Source: GCA-958296115 sp965222445 (GTDB taxonomy: Bacteria; Chloroflexota; Dehalococcoidia; Lucifugimonadales; CAJWER01). Taken from it: 64,000 nt of DNA. The stretch covers positions 1 to 64,000 of the forward strand of contig CBDCTY010000002.1 in the NCBI GenBank assembly GCA_965222445.1, given 5' to 3'. Numbering within the stretch: the stretch's first letter is position 1; each line of letters begins with the position of its first letter. This document shows, piece after piece, positions 27,601-33,090 of this stretch. A model generated the notes under the pieces. It was not told the origin of the DNA and did no database searches. It saw only the letters and a program-made list of their open reading frames with translations. A program made the translations under genes and the position numbers.

Positions 27601-29004
27601 GCTGTCAATCACCGCAGCGGAGCTCCCGGTGGTGTCCGTGTTGAAGTCCAGGTCCGCCGTCAGCTCGTAGCCCAGGCAGTCGTTGTCATCGGCATCGGTG
27701 GCGGTGACGGGGCAGCCCATGCCCACTGCGGGAGTGGGGAAGGCCAGCGCGTAGTCGTTGGCGTTGGCCGCAGCCGGGGCGCCATTACCGTCCAAGTCGT
27801 ATCGGATGGCGTTCAGCTTCGCCAGGCTGTCCACCTCGATCAGGCCGTTGTCGTCCGAGTCATAGTCCGTCGGCAGGGAGCGGCCCTGCCCTCCAAACTC
27901 GTAGGCGCTGGGCGTGCTGTCGCCGTCGGTGTCGTACAACAATGCCGGGTACTGGCTGGACGTGCCGAAGTCCCATATGGCCGCGCTCCAAGCCACGTAG
28001 ATGCCGGTGGCGCCGGTGGGCGATTGCAGCTGGGCGGTGGTCTTCTTGAGGTTATCTGGAAATATGCCGGCATAACTCCAGGGTGAGCTTGAGGTCTGAG
28101 AATTCCAGTAGCTGGCGCTGATTGTAGCGGACCCGGTATTCGCGCCCACTATCCCGCCTTCGCTCCCGACTATGCCTGAATCGAAGCCACCGCGGCCCGT
28201 GGAATACATCATTGACTTCGCACTTTGCGATCCTATGCTGTAGCTGTTGGTGATGCTGGCCGCAGAACCATGGTTGCGACCCGCCAAGCCGCCAACATAC
28301 CGGCTGCCGCCAGCGGTTACGTTGGCGTAGGAATTGGCGATCGTTCCCTGGTTGTCGCCCGCCAGCCCACCCACCCGCTCGACCCCCTGCGCCGAGCCCG
28401 TGGCGTAGCTGCGCTCGATCCGGCCTCGGTTGAACCCGACGATCGCTCCGACCGCATCGGTCCGGGGCCGTCCGGTAGCTCGGTCGATGTCAACCGCCAA
28501 CAGCGCGAGGTTGCGAATGATCGCGGCAGTACTGGTACTGCCAAACAGGCCCACGTTGCTCCCGCTGGCTCTGATCGTCATCTTCAAGATCGTGTGCCCG
28601 CCGCCGTCGAAGGTGGCCACGAAGGGGCTGGCAGACGTGCCAATAGGGCTCCATGAGGCGTAGGTATCGCTGCTGTCCACCGCCCCGCTGCTGTCGGTGT
28701 CGAAATCCAGGTCCGTCGTCAGCTCGTAGCCGGTGCAGGTGGCGGCGCAGCCCATGCTCGCAGCGGGAGTGAGGAAGGCCAGCGCGTAGCCCGCGTTGGT
28801 AGAGGCGCCATTACCGTCCAGGTCCCACCGGATGGCGTTTAGCTGCGCAAGGTTGGAAACCTCGATGAGGTTGTCGCCGTCCGTGTCGTAGTCCACGGCC
28901 TGCGCCCAGACGGGACTAGCCGAGAAGAGGAGCAGCGCTCCCAGCGCCAAGGCCAGCAGCGCGATGAGTCCGAACCGAACCCAACTGCCCGCCGCCACGC
29001 TCAT
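15634..29004 (-). CDS. Giant secreted GLUG/cadherin/fibronectin III surface protein (4,456 aa)
   Basis: The ATG at 29004 starts a clear signal peptide (a long Leu/Ala core ending SPVWAQA). Eight modules of roughly 330-430 residues follow, beginning near 28890, 27865, 26235, 25060, 23910, 22810, 21785 and 20165. Each opens with a calcium-loop-like YDxDxDGLIEV segment, then DLDGNG, a paired-Cys segment (MGC and CxGYEL), and a TFDGxGHTI strand. A series of GLUG repeats (VGGLVG and SYATG pairs) and DPWDFGTASQYPALK close each module. Cadherin-like domains lie near 26240-26560, 20480-20780, 18530-18840, 17580-17870 and 16280-16570. Fibronectin III domains lie near 20200, 18400, 18100, 16600-17560 (three tandem) and 16100. 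No LPXTG or autotransporter domain is seen. Adhesion or a matrix role is likely (inference). Confidence 0.92.
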   Translation of the reverse strand: MSVAAGSWVRFGLIALLALALGALLLFSASPVWAQAVDYDTDGDNLIEVSNLAQLNAIRWDLDGNGASTNAGYALAFLTPAASMGCAATCTGYELTTDLDFDTDSSGAVDSSDTYASWSPIGTSASPFVATFDGGGHTILKMTIRASGSNVGLFGSTSTAAIIRNLALLAVDIDRATGRPRTDAVGAIVGFNRGRIERSYATGSAQGVERVGGLAGDNQGTIANSYANVTAGGSRYVGGLAGRNHGSAASITNSYSIGSQSAKSMMYSTGRGGFDSGIVGSEGGIVGANTGSATISASYWNSQTSSSPWSYAGIFPDNLKKTTAQLQSPTGATGIYVAWSAAIWDFGTSSQYPALLYDTDGDSTPSAYEFGGQGRSLPTDYDSDDNGLIEVDSLAKLNAIRYDLDGNGAPAAANANDYALAFPTPAVGMGCPVTATDADDNDCLGYELTADLDFNTDTTGSSAAVIDSSDDYWDGGLGWSPIASESTAYMAVFDGGRHTIANLFINRPTSNMVNTRDANKSNYVGLFASLMSPGEVRHLRLTGVSVTGRGNVGAVVGHITQGTVSNVSSTGAVTAVGSSGGDGEKAGGLVGSAGSASALIEYSYSTATVTAGDDYAGGLIGESKGEILASYATGAATATGNYAGGLAGSADYNSSIIVSYATGAASGADYVGGLVGRANGDIAYSYSRGAASSTSSPVGTNVGGLVGSQVGTIIASYWDVTTSGIADDSDAATGEGMTTSDLQTPQAYGSGAAIYSAWNVDVDNADGDSTTTTGADDPWDFGTASQYPALKADFNGDGVKSAADGDFGRQPRSAPVVNNSPAFSDAALSASIDENVHAGRNVGNLMTANDRDGDTLVYSLTGADGVYFAIDPSSAQIKSKFVLDYESKSSYVFQVKAVDPSGGEATMEVTVYVSDESEGATDSVDYDIDSDGLIEVDSLDQLDAMRHDLDGDGVSTNAAYFSNDFTTPAAGMGCPVADHDSDAGTPDQPTCTGYELTADLDFNTDKTGSSAAVVDSSDAYWNGGAGWAPIGSDASASTQYSATFDGDGHTISNLFISRSSTDDVGLFGAASATSAVRNVGLVDVAVTGSDYTGALIGTAYGAVDSVYSTGSVTGSGDVGGLMGYMNSGGTMQRSYSTASVTGSGDDIGGLVGNNIGTLTASYATGAVTGVDYVGGLVGANSRALNSSDSGSIIASYATGEVSGTGSDVGGLVGVNAGTITNSYWDVTTSTQADDGNAATGVGKTTSQLQSPTQTNGYAGIYANWNLNLDSTAGGDDPWDFGTASEYPALKVEWDGDGTPSAYEFGRQGRAAPAVAVDYDLDDDGLIEVSDLAQLNAMRWDLNGDGASTDAGYATAFPNPETGMGCPITAADADDNDCLGYELTANLDFDTNGSGTANLGDTYWNGGSGWEPIGTSASRFNTVFDGRGYTISNLFISRGATDYVGLFGAAGAWIRARNVGLEDAAVTGQDNVGILLGETNGEVEFTYTTGSVVGRVRVGGLVGNSGRTGSIETSYSTASVTGTGNYSGGLIGQSNGAVKASYATGAVGGVRAGGLVGRNYYYGAITASYARGAVTGSSVARGLVASNPILFGLPGQPDDTGTVTDSYWDVTTSGIADDNDAATGVGRTTNDLATPEQSDGYAGIYANWNLNLDSTAGGDDPWDFGTASQYPALKADFNRDSVKSAADGDFGRQPRAAPVVAVDYDLDDNNLIEVSTLAQLNAIRHDLDGNGDSTHADYTGAFLNAAADMGCAATCTGYELTADLDFDTNGSGTANAGDTYYNGGDGWAPIGSDSSAATRYNAVFDGNGHTISNLFISRNSTSDLGLFGSSSATSAIRNVGLESANVTGQNYTGALIGSAFGAVDFAYSTGSVNGSDYVGGLVGYFEGEIQRSYSTAGVTGSDYVGGLVGNATNTVVIKAGYATGAVSGRIGVGGLVGSSDGDITASYSTGAVTGTGSNVGGLVGNSSGGTITNSYWNTDTSSQTTSSGGVGKTTNDLATPEQSDGYAGIYANWNLNLDSTAGGDDPWDFGTASQYPALKADFNDDGVKSAVDGDFGRQPRSAPVVTVDYDTDNDGLIEVDSLDKLNAIRWDLNGDGASTNAGYATAFPNPAASMGCASNTCTGYELTADLDFDQSNDNAITSDDAAWWNGGAGWAPIGTWGSPFNATFDGGGHAISHLYIRRSGSNVGLFGSAGTAAVIRNVGLENVDIDRSTGDPVFSSIAGLVGSNRGAVALSYSTGAVTGHENVGGLVGDNRGAVTNSYSSVTVTGNKAVGGLAGFNRSSSASITNSYAAGAVSAVSMQAGPAWNAARTKGGLVGETTSDATVTASYWDTQTSSQAASAGGTGQTTSGLQSPTGAAGIYGAWAAAIWDFGTASEYPALKYDTNENGLATWQEFGRQARSAPAQLVDYDRDDDGLIDVDSLAKLHAVRWDLDGNGASTNAGYALAFPNPETGMGCPVTTTDADDNDCTGYELTADLDFDTHGNDDTVTAADAAYWNGGAGWAPIGSSSAPFAATFDGAGHAIANLFINRGSTDYIGLFRVVGDGGRIRNLGLERVNITGRDFIGAVAGEMSAFSGVEAVYVTGAVSGRDLIGGLIGEHHPNASLRNTYSAARVTGSSYVGGLLGYVPSSNATVYYSYARGVVTGRNSGGLLYPSADQYGINGQQTYWDTLTSGQATSNGGTGQTTGNLKSPTGASGIYSNWPTATWDFGTAIQYPALKYDTDGDGAASWQEFGRQPRSAANAAPTFDAADTTPTVAEGARLVGSYPASDPDGDPLTYGKSGADATAFDISGAGALSLDSAADHERKSSYRVTLRVRDSKDADGHPDAAWDDSIDLIVGVDDDTSESPGAPAGLTANPIAEGLRVTWIAPVRTDQPPVTGYGVEYKLSTATAWTSHPHTRTGTDTQITGLTSGATYNVRVRALSHENPSGWTSANGVQAAAWQRMDYDTDDDGLIEINYLDQLNAMRWDEDGDGAGGGSDYDAAFPDAAPGMGCPSGCTGYELEADLNFDTNGRVGADSGDDYWNGGRGWAPFRYYGIFEGNRHTISNLYVNRPDSDYVGLFSTAGAYAEVSEVRNLGLENVDVTGREYAGGLAGRAYGSVRRVYTTGEVMGEKMVGGLVGEARGLISETYSKADVSGDGWESSNVGGLVGYLRLGTVKASYATGDVSAVTWVGGLVGHNSSSDDGGIIASYATGNLGFGGLEDADPPPGRWVDGFSSRYYLPYTPTWVGGLVGDSSGPVVASYSTGGHPISLAGFQPGERKDRSRRDLAYMMEVHWKVGGLIGKSYGRQEYDSYWDIVTSKHRPGDDPDWVYGEGKTTEELQSVTGYTGIYANWDVDLDGDGIGDDPWDFGSSAHYPTLKVDWDGDGTATAYEFGGQGRSLNDHVPSVAVGGTGVYEVTVPENTPSGAPIFGVTLPLAPADDLAYSVFRDPEWPDGAHFDIDTFTGQLSTKGALDYESKDTYRLRITAVRPGVPSDTWPSTGIIIRVTDVAEPPGPPTGVTIVPHKGSLEVSWTAPDMTGKPPLRIYEVTYYHDGDKAKITAAGTTTYTMTHLTPLITYAVRVRARNVDGWGPDSAVAYGTPYWFAPAAAATGAEPGTQRFRRSAPQPGQPANLRATPQEDGSTLVTWDAPTEAEDDTFYRVRRRVDAADSSYQVIARRVEAADSDGVVAYRDEGSGREAGQRYLYSARAFDGDGKPLGQWTQGVRDNRPPAFAGDSAAAFQVAENTAAGTDIGSPVTAADPDDGDSLVYLLGGADADHFAIDPDSGQLRTSGALDYESQDSYAVTVIAADGAGLWAGLDVTITVTDVKEAPGQPDAPEIINIKQTSFRVTWTAPAAGSSAITGYGIQYKLSSEADSAYADAKPTKRGTVTGYNLVDRSGQSITAGTSYDVRVRAKNAEGWGAWSDAATAVTASPDPSDTTPGQPDAPEISNIKQTSFRITWTAPAAGSSAITGYGIQYKLSSEADSAYADAKPTKRGTVTGYNLVDRSGQSITAGTSYDVRVRAKNAEGWGAWSDAATAVTASPDPSDTTPGQPDAPEISNIKQTSFRITWTAPAAGSSAITGYGIQYKLSSEADSAYADAKPTKRGTVTGYNVVDRNSQAITAGASYDVRVRAKNAEGWGPWSDPATAVTASPAPPPNNPPSFASSTLEVSVAENTAAGANIGDAIEATDPDAGDTLTYTLGTTTDDAHFTIDSQTGQLQTSGALDYENQSSYAVTVTATDGGGLTASIAVTVKVDDVADTTPGQPDAPEISNVKQTSFRITWTAPAAGSSAISGYGIQYKLSSEADSAYADAKPTKRGTVTGYNLVDRRGQSITAGTSYDVRVRARNAEGWGEWSEAATAVTASPDPPPDAAPANGDEAEADDSGQEESADAAGSYQATAYFVQGRVWLEWDDVDGAKRYTVQKNGQLMPGWFIATAFFDGDVEETTRYEYRITAYDGEDNVLAVMTAATGA
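16590..17580 (-). repeat. Tandem 330-bp fibronectin III repeats
   Basis: Three consecutive 110-residue units share a 330-bp period. Units 2 and 3 are nearly identical at the DNA level; the shared block CTCGGCGTTCTTCGCCCGC recurs exactly 330 bp apart. Another similar unit lies beyond the cadherin domain near 15950-16270. The near identity suggests recent duplication and likely copy-number variation. Confidence 0.9.
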
Positions 29005-29039
29005 GAGCCCGCCTGCCCCACTTCCTGACCGCAAAAATC

Positions 29040-29056
29040 GGGGGGGGGGGGGGGGG
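29040..29056. repeat. 17-bp poly-G tract upstream of the giant gene
   Basis: An uninterrupted run of 17 G (C on the coding strand) lies 35 bp before the ATG of the giant surface protein. It falls between that gene and the retropepsin gene, in the leader or promoter. Such tracts slip readily during replication. Confidence 0.85.
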
Positions 29057-29166
29057 TAGAAAAACGCTGCCGACGCAGCGTCGCGCTAACGGCAGATTTG
29101 GCTAGGGTCGGGGCGTTGGACATTATTCTATCGTCTCCCTCATCTGTAATAATGGCGGACTTCGCT

Positions 29167-29523
29167 CTACGCCCAGGCGGTGGTGGCTGGGACCAGCCTG
29201 CCATGGGCCGGGTCCACCGCCAAGCGCAGCCCTTCCAGCGTGTAGGCCCCGAGCAGGGCGCGGGCGTCGTCATTTCCGAAGACCACCAGGGTGGCCTCAG
29301 TCCGTCCGTCAATGGTGGCCATAGCGCGCCCTATGTCGTACTCCACAGGCCGCCCATCGGCCAGCACGAGGCTGATCTTGTCGATGGGCGACACCCCAAG
29401 ATCCCGCAGCAGGTTGGCGGGCACGATGGTATAGCTGGCCCCGGTGTCCACCATCGCCTCTATCTCCAGCGACCGTTGGCCGTCCATGCTCTCCAGCCGG
29501 ATGGGCCAGTTGAAAACGCCCAA
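29167..29523 (-). CDS. Retropepsin-like aspartyl protease (clan AA)
   Basis: This 118-residue single-lobe protease has the catalytic MVDTGASYTIVPANLLRDLG motif (DTGAS), a flap-like segment LVLADGRPVEYDIG, and a second hydrophobic ILG-type element, ALLGAYTLEGLRLAVDP. Such retroviral-type proteases work as dimers. Small bacterial relatives occur in paired genes with the family of the next upstream ORF. Its own promoter is recognisable at 29575-29604. It ends about 160 bp before the start of the giant gene; a link between the two is unproven. Confidence 0.85.
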   Translation of the reverse strand: MGVFNWPIRLESMDGQRSLEIEAMVDTGASYTIVPANLLRDLGVSPIDKISLVLADGRPVEYDIGRAMATIDGRTEATLVVFGNDDARALLGAYTLEGLRLAVDPAHGRLVPATTAWA

Positions 29524-29574
29524 ATCCCTCGCTCCCTTTGCGCCGTGTTTCCAATGCGCTATTCTACAGATGGC

Positions 29575-29604
29575 ATTCTACCATTTTGCGTCGGTTTCTG
29601 ACAA
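29575..29604 (-). promoter_or_regulatory. Sigma70-type promoter of the retropepsin gene
   Basis: On the minus strand TTGTCA (29604-29599) is followed after 18 bp by TAGAAT (29580-29575). A sister promoter with the same spacing and a similar spacer (both contain CGCAAA) lies at 30012-30041. Confidence 0.6.
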
Positions 29605-29651
29605 CAAGAAAGATCACACACATTCATAGGCGGGATTCACCACCCCCTCGA

Positions 29652-29977
29652 TCACTGGGCGCTCCGCAAGGCGCTGCCGCCGAACTTGTATACCCCCCCG
29701 GTGTCCAACCCGCAATGACCAGACATCAATGGCCTGGGGGCGCTGCGTCCGCAGCTGCTCTACCGCTTCACACCGCTTCACGAAGCTCCGCGCCAATGAC
29801 CCAGATTCCAGTATCCACGTCGATGGAGACGATCTCTCCGTGGTGGTCTGCTCCGACCTTGTGCCGGATGTCCCGCTCGTATATCTCCTTGCCCAGGCGG
29901 GCGATCTCTTCTTTCGGGCGGGTTGGCGCAGTGGGCCTGGGTGATTGCGCGGGCGCCAGCGTATCCGGGTCCCTCAT
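29652..29977 (-). pseudogene. Small retropepsin-partner protein, broken by a 10-bp tandem duplication
   Basis: The gene starts at 29977 behind AAGGGGAA and reads KEEIARLGKEIYERDIRHKV then GEIVSIDVDTGIWVIGAELR, a family often found beside retropepsin-like genes. It stops at 29768 because ACCGCTTCAC is duplicated in tandem (29762-29771 and 29772-29781). Deleting one copy restores REAVEQLRTQRPQAIDVWSL. A further one-base excess in the G7 run (complement of 29693-29699) must be removed to give the natural ending VGHRGVYKFGGSALRSAQ at 29652. Confidence 0.75.
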
Positions 29978-30011
29978 ATTTCCCCTTCAAAAGCGCAACT
30001 CCATATCATGC

Positions 30012-30041
30012 ATTTTACGACTTTGCGGGAGTTCGGGACAA
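30012..30041 (-). promoter_or_regulatory. Sigma70-type promoter of the retropepsin-partner gene
   Basis: TTGTCC (30041-30036) and TAAAAT (30017-30012) are separated by 18 bp on the minus strand, with the start codon 35 bp downstream. The arrangement matches the retropepsin promoter 430 bp away, suggesting duplicated promoter DNA. Confidence 0.55.
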
Positions 30042-30093
30042 CGAAAAAGGGCCGCATACACATGGCCGTGGAGGGGGAGGGCACCGAATCGCG

Positions 30094-30276
30094 GTGCCTT
30101 GGTGGGTCTCCGAGTTGTGGCTGAAGGAGCACGGGTGCACCCGCAGAGACTTGGGAGACGTGCCGATACCGTTCGTATGGATGCCTGATTTCAACGAACT
30201 TCCAATGTTCGACCTTGCCACCTACGGGGAGATCGACGGCGAACCAGGCCGCTACGAGCTGGAGTGGTTCAGTTGA
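30094..30276 (+). CDS. Possible small hypothetical protein
   Basis: A GTG-initiated 60-residue frame reads VPWWVSELWLKEHG, then RRDLGDVPIPFVWMPDFN, and ends GRYELEWFS. The frame is open further upstream to 29923, but that part overlaps the minus-strand promoter. The composition looks protein-like, yet no ribosome-binding site is convincing. I do not recognise it. Confidence 0.3.
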   Translation: MPWWVSELWLKEHGCTRRDLGDVPIPFVWMPDFNELPMFDLATYGEIDGEPGRYELEWFS

Positions 30277-30473
30277 CGGGAGATGGGCTTGCCCCGATCT
30301 GGGCGGGTCCTCAACTGTTGACAGGGACGGACCCGTCATGGACGAGACCACTCGTCCATCCCTGCTCGTCTAGCTCGGTGCCGGAACGCCTAGCCGGGTT
30401 TGGTATCCCCCGGGGGCGCGCCACTCCCGTTCCCAGCGGCCTCACCCTCTCCGGCAGGCAGGCGTGGGGCAAG

Positions 30474-32901
30474 CTAGTGTCTAACAATTTGACCGGGCCT
30501 AAACGGACCCAAGTCGACCGACCACGAGTACTTAAGCTTTCCGTGTCGATTGAGTTCGTTGAATGAAGGTTCTTGATTTTGCTCAGTGTGGTGGGCCGGA
30601 CTGGCCAACTTGGTCTTCAGCCCGCAGGTGTGCCCTTCCCCCGGCGTTGACTGAGGCGAGATTTGTATCTGGCCGACAATATCGCCCCAGCAGGCGACGG
30701 CGCCGCCGGTCCTCACCCCGCAGGTGTGGCCAATCCCTGCGCTGACGGCGGAGAACTCCCCGGACGGCGGAGTGGCCTGGCCAAACAAATCATCGCCCCA
30801 GCAGGCGACGGCGCCGTCGGTCCTCACCCCGCAGGTGTAGCCAAGCCCTGCGCTGACGGAGGAAAACTCCCCGGACGGCAGCGTGTCCTGGCCGACAATA
30901 TCGCCCCAGCAAGCGACGGCGCCGTCGGTCCTCACCCCGCAGGTGTGGAACCCCCCGGCGCTGACGGAGGAGAACTCCCCGGACGGCGGCGTGGCCTCAC
31001 CAAACAGATCTTGGCCCCAGCAGGCGACGGAGCCGTCGGTCCTCACGCCGCAGGTGTGGCTAAGCACTGCGCTGACGGAGACGAACGTCCCGGACGGCGG
31101 CGTGGGGGTAGTCTTCGTCGTGCTTACGGGCGTAGTGGTCGCCTCCTCGCAAAAGAGCCGCCGCTCGCCTGGGTAAACGCCGTCAATCAGCGCTCCGTGA
31201 ACGTGGTCGTTAACGCAGTTGTTATCAGGGTAGACTACGTGCTTGAAGTGAGAGGTCTCCAGCAGGTAGCCGTTGCTGAGAGTGTCGGTTACGAGCTTCT
31301 CAGATTGACTGAACGGAGTGAATGCGTCGGAGTGGTTGCCGATTACCAGTATCGGCACGCCTCCGCCGTCGAGAGGCCCCTCAAGAGGTTCGGGGGCGAA
31401 CTGGTCGTAGAACGGGCATTCGTCGGCTAGAGAGGGGGCCATTACCGCCAGCAAGGGGAACATTTCCTCAATGATGCCGTAAACGGTTGAGTAGTCTTCC
31501 AGCAGGGTGGCGCGATTCAACTCTGGATGCAGGACCCAGCCGTCCAGGCAATTGACGTGGCCAGCGAAGCTCACAGCGCCGGGTTCCGGGCCTAGGTTTA
31601 TCCTGGCGAACTCGAGGAGAATAGACGGGTCGTCGTTCTCGTTGAGTTCGAACAGGCCCTGCCGCAGGCCGGGCCAGTCCTCCTCACTGTACAAGGCCGA
31701 GATCACCCCCAAGAAACCCGCCTCGGGATTATTATCCGCCGCAGTGTTGACAAGGTGCAGTTTCGCAGCAGCCTGCTTGAAGTAGCCAACCGGGTCGCCG
31801 TCGTTGTATATCGGGCATTCCGGACCAGCGCACGCTGTCAGCGCCTTTTCCAGGAAGGCAGCTAACGGTGCGACCTCCTCGATTTCCTCGTCAATGCGTT
31901 CCTGTTGGGTGGTGGCTTGATAAACCGGGTTGTCGGCTCCGTCAACAACCATCGCCCTGACCGACTCCGGGAAGAGCGTTGCATACCAGACCCCCAACAC
32001 TGACCCATAGGAGAATCCGAAGTAAGAAATCTGGTCGGCGCCCAGAGCCTTGCGTATTTCATCCATGTCCCTCGCAACATATTCGCTGTGCAACAGACCG
32101 CCGACCGGACCCATTGACTGGATGCACAGGTTGGCGGCCGCTTCCCCCGCCGCTATCTCGTCGGGGGTGTCTATGTTCCCGTCAATCGTGGCAAGCAGCG
32201 CGAGCTGCTCACCGCGGTCGCCACACGCGAACGCAGGCTCGGACGCTCCGACTCCGCGTGGGTCGAAGCCGACGAAGTCGAATTGCGCGACGATTTCATC
32301 TGTGAACCCTAGGAGTGGAAGATAGTTGACAAAATCTACTCCGCTCACGCCCGGACCACCAGGATTGAAGAATAGATAACCTATCCGTTCCTGCGGAGAC
32401 GTGGCCCGATGCACGTTGACCGCAATTCTGATGCTGCCGGCCTCGGGGTCACGGTAGTCAGCGGGGACTTCTATAAATCCGCACTCAAGACTCGGATGAT
32501 CCGCACCGGGTCCAGTCTATCCGCTCTCCTGCCGGGGTAGGCTCGGGCTCGGCCGCCGATGTAGGAGCAGCTGTCGGAAGGGGCAGCCGAGTTGACGTTG
32601 GAGCAACAGTTGGGGAGGGCGAGGCCATCGGGGTCGAAGCAGGTGTCGCCGTCGGCGCCGCGGTCAACTCAGGTACTGGCGTGGGTGGCTGAGTTGGCGT
32701 TGGAGCAATGGTTGGGACGGGCGAGGCCATTGGGGTCAAAGCAAGTGTCGCCGTCGGCGCGGCGGTCAACTCGGGCGCTGGTGTTTGAGTTGGCGTGGGC
32801 ACAGAATCACGACAGGCCAGACTAGCCGTAACAGTCAGAGCCAAGAGACCGACGACGAAATACCTCTTCAATTTCTTACCCACGGCCCTCAGTATATCCA
32901 C
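30474..32901 (-). pseudogene. Lipoprotein S33/TAP-like peptidase fused to RCC1 repeats, one frameshift
   Basis: The N-terminus (from 32901) is a lipoprotein signal (VGLLALTVTASLAC), then a Pro/Thr/Ala linker ending RIDWTRC. One base out of frame the protein resumes near 32505 as PSLECGFIEVPADYRDPEAG. It continues as an alpha/beta hydrolase with the NPGGPG oxyanion loop, DPRGVGASEP, the nucleophile GFSYGS and a closing region with GNHSDAFTP (acid) and SHFKHVVYP (His). From about 31110 to 30640 come four RCC1-type repeats of 37 residues (HTCGVRTDGAVACWG). Deleting one G restores a single frame, so this is either a recent mutation or a sequence error. The product would be an exported, membrane-anchored exopeptidase. 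Confidence 0.8.
30505..30597 (+). repeat. 93-bp dispersed repeat, copy 2
   Basis: This is the second copy of the repeat at 15172-15264, in the same orientation. Here it overlaps the 3' end of the S33-RCC1 gene and supplies its last residues after the RCC1 domain. Confidence 0.8.
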
Positions 32902-33052
32902 ATATCCGCCTCTTTGAAACCCCGCGACCGCGTCACGGCCCGCGCTGCGGTCGTGGCCGCGCCCGCGAAGAGCCTGGCAAGATGCAGCCGTGCGAAATTC
33001 ACAGTTAATCCCGCCCCTCTTCTTCGTTTAGGGGGAGGGGACACAAAACTTC

Positions 33053-33085
33053 GGCATGGGCGCCCCCGTGTGGGGCGCCCATGCC
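33053..33085 (-). terminator. Strong hairpin after the M48 gene
   Basis: GGCATGGGCGCCCC (33053-33066) and GGGGCGCCCATGCC (33072-33085) form a perfect 14-bp stem with a 5-nt loop. It starts 5 bp past the M48 stop on the minus strand and is followed there by GAAGTTTTG. Confidence 0.8.
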
Positions 33086-33090
33086 GCTTC

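Noticed and set aside
30663..31430. Plus-strand frame with repeated ADNIAPAGDGAVGPHPAGV-like units
   Set aside because: It is the antisense of the RCC1 repeats; the CWG and CGVRTDG motifs on the minus strand identify the true coding strand.
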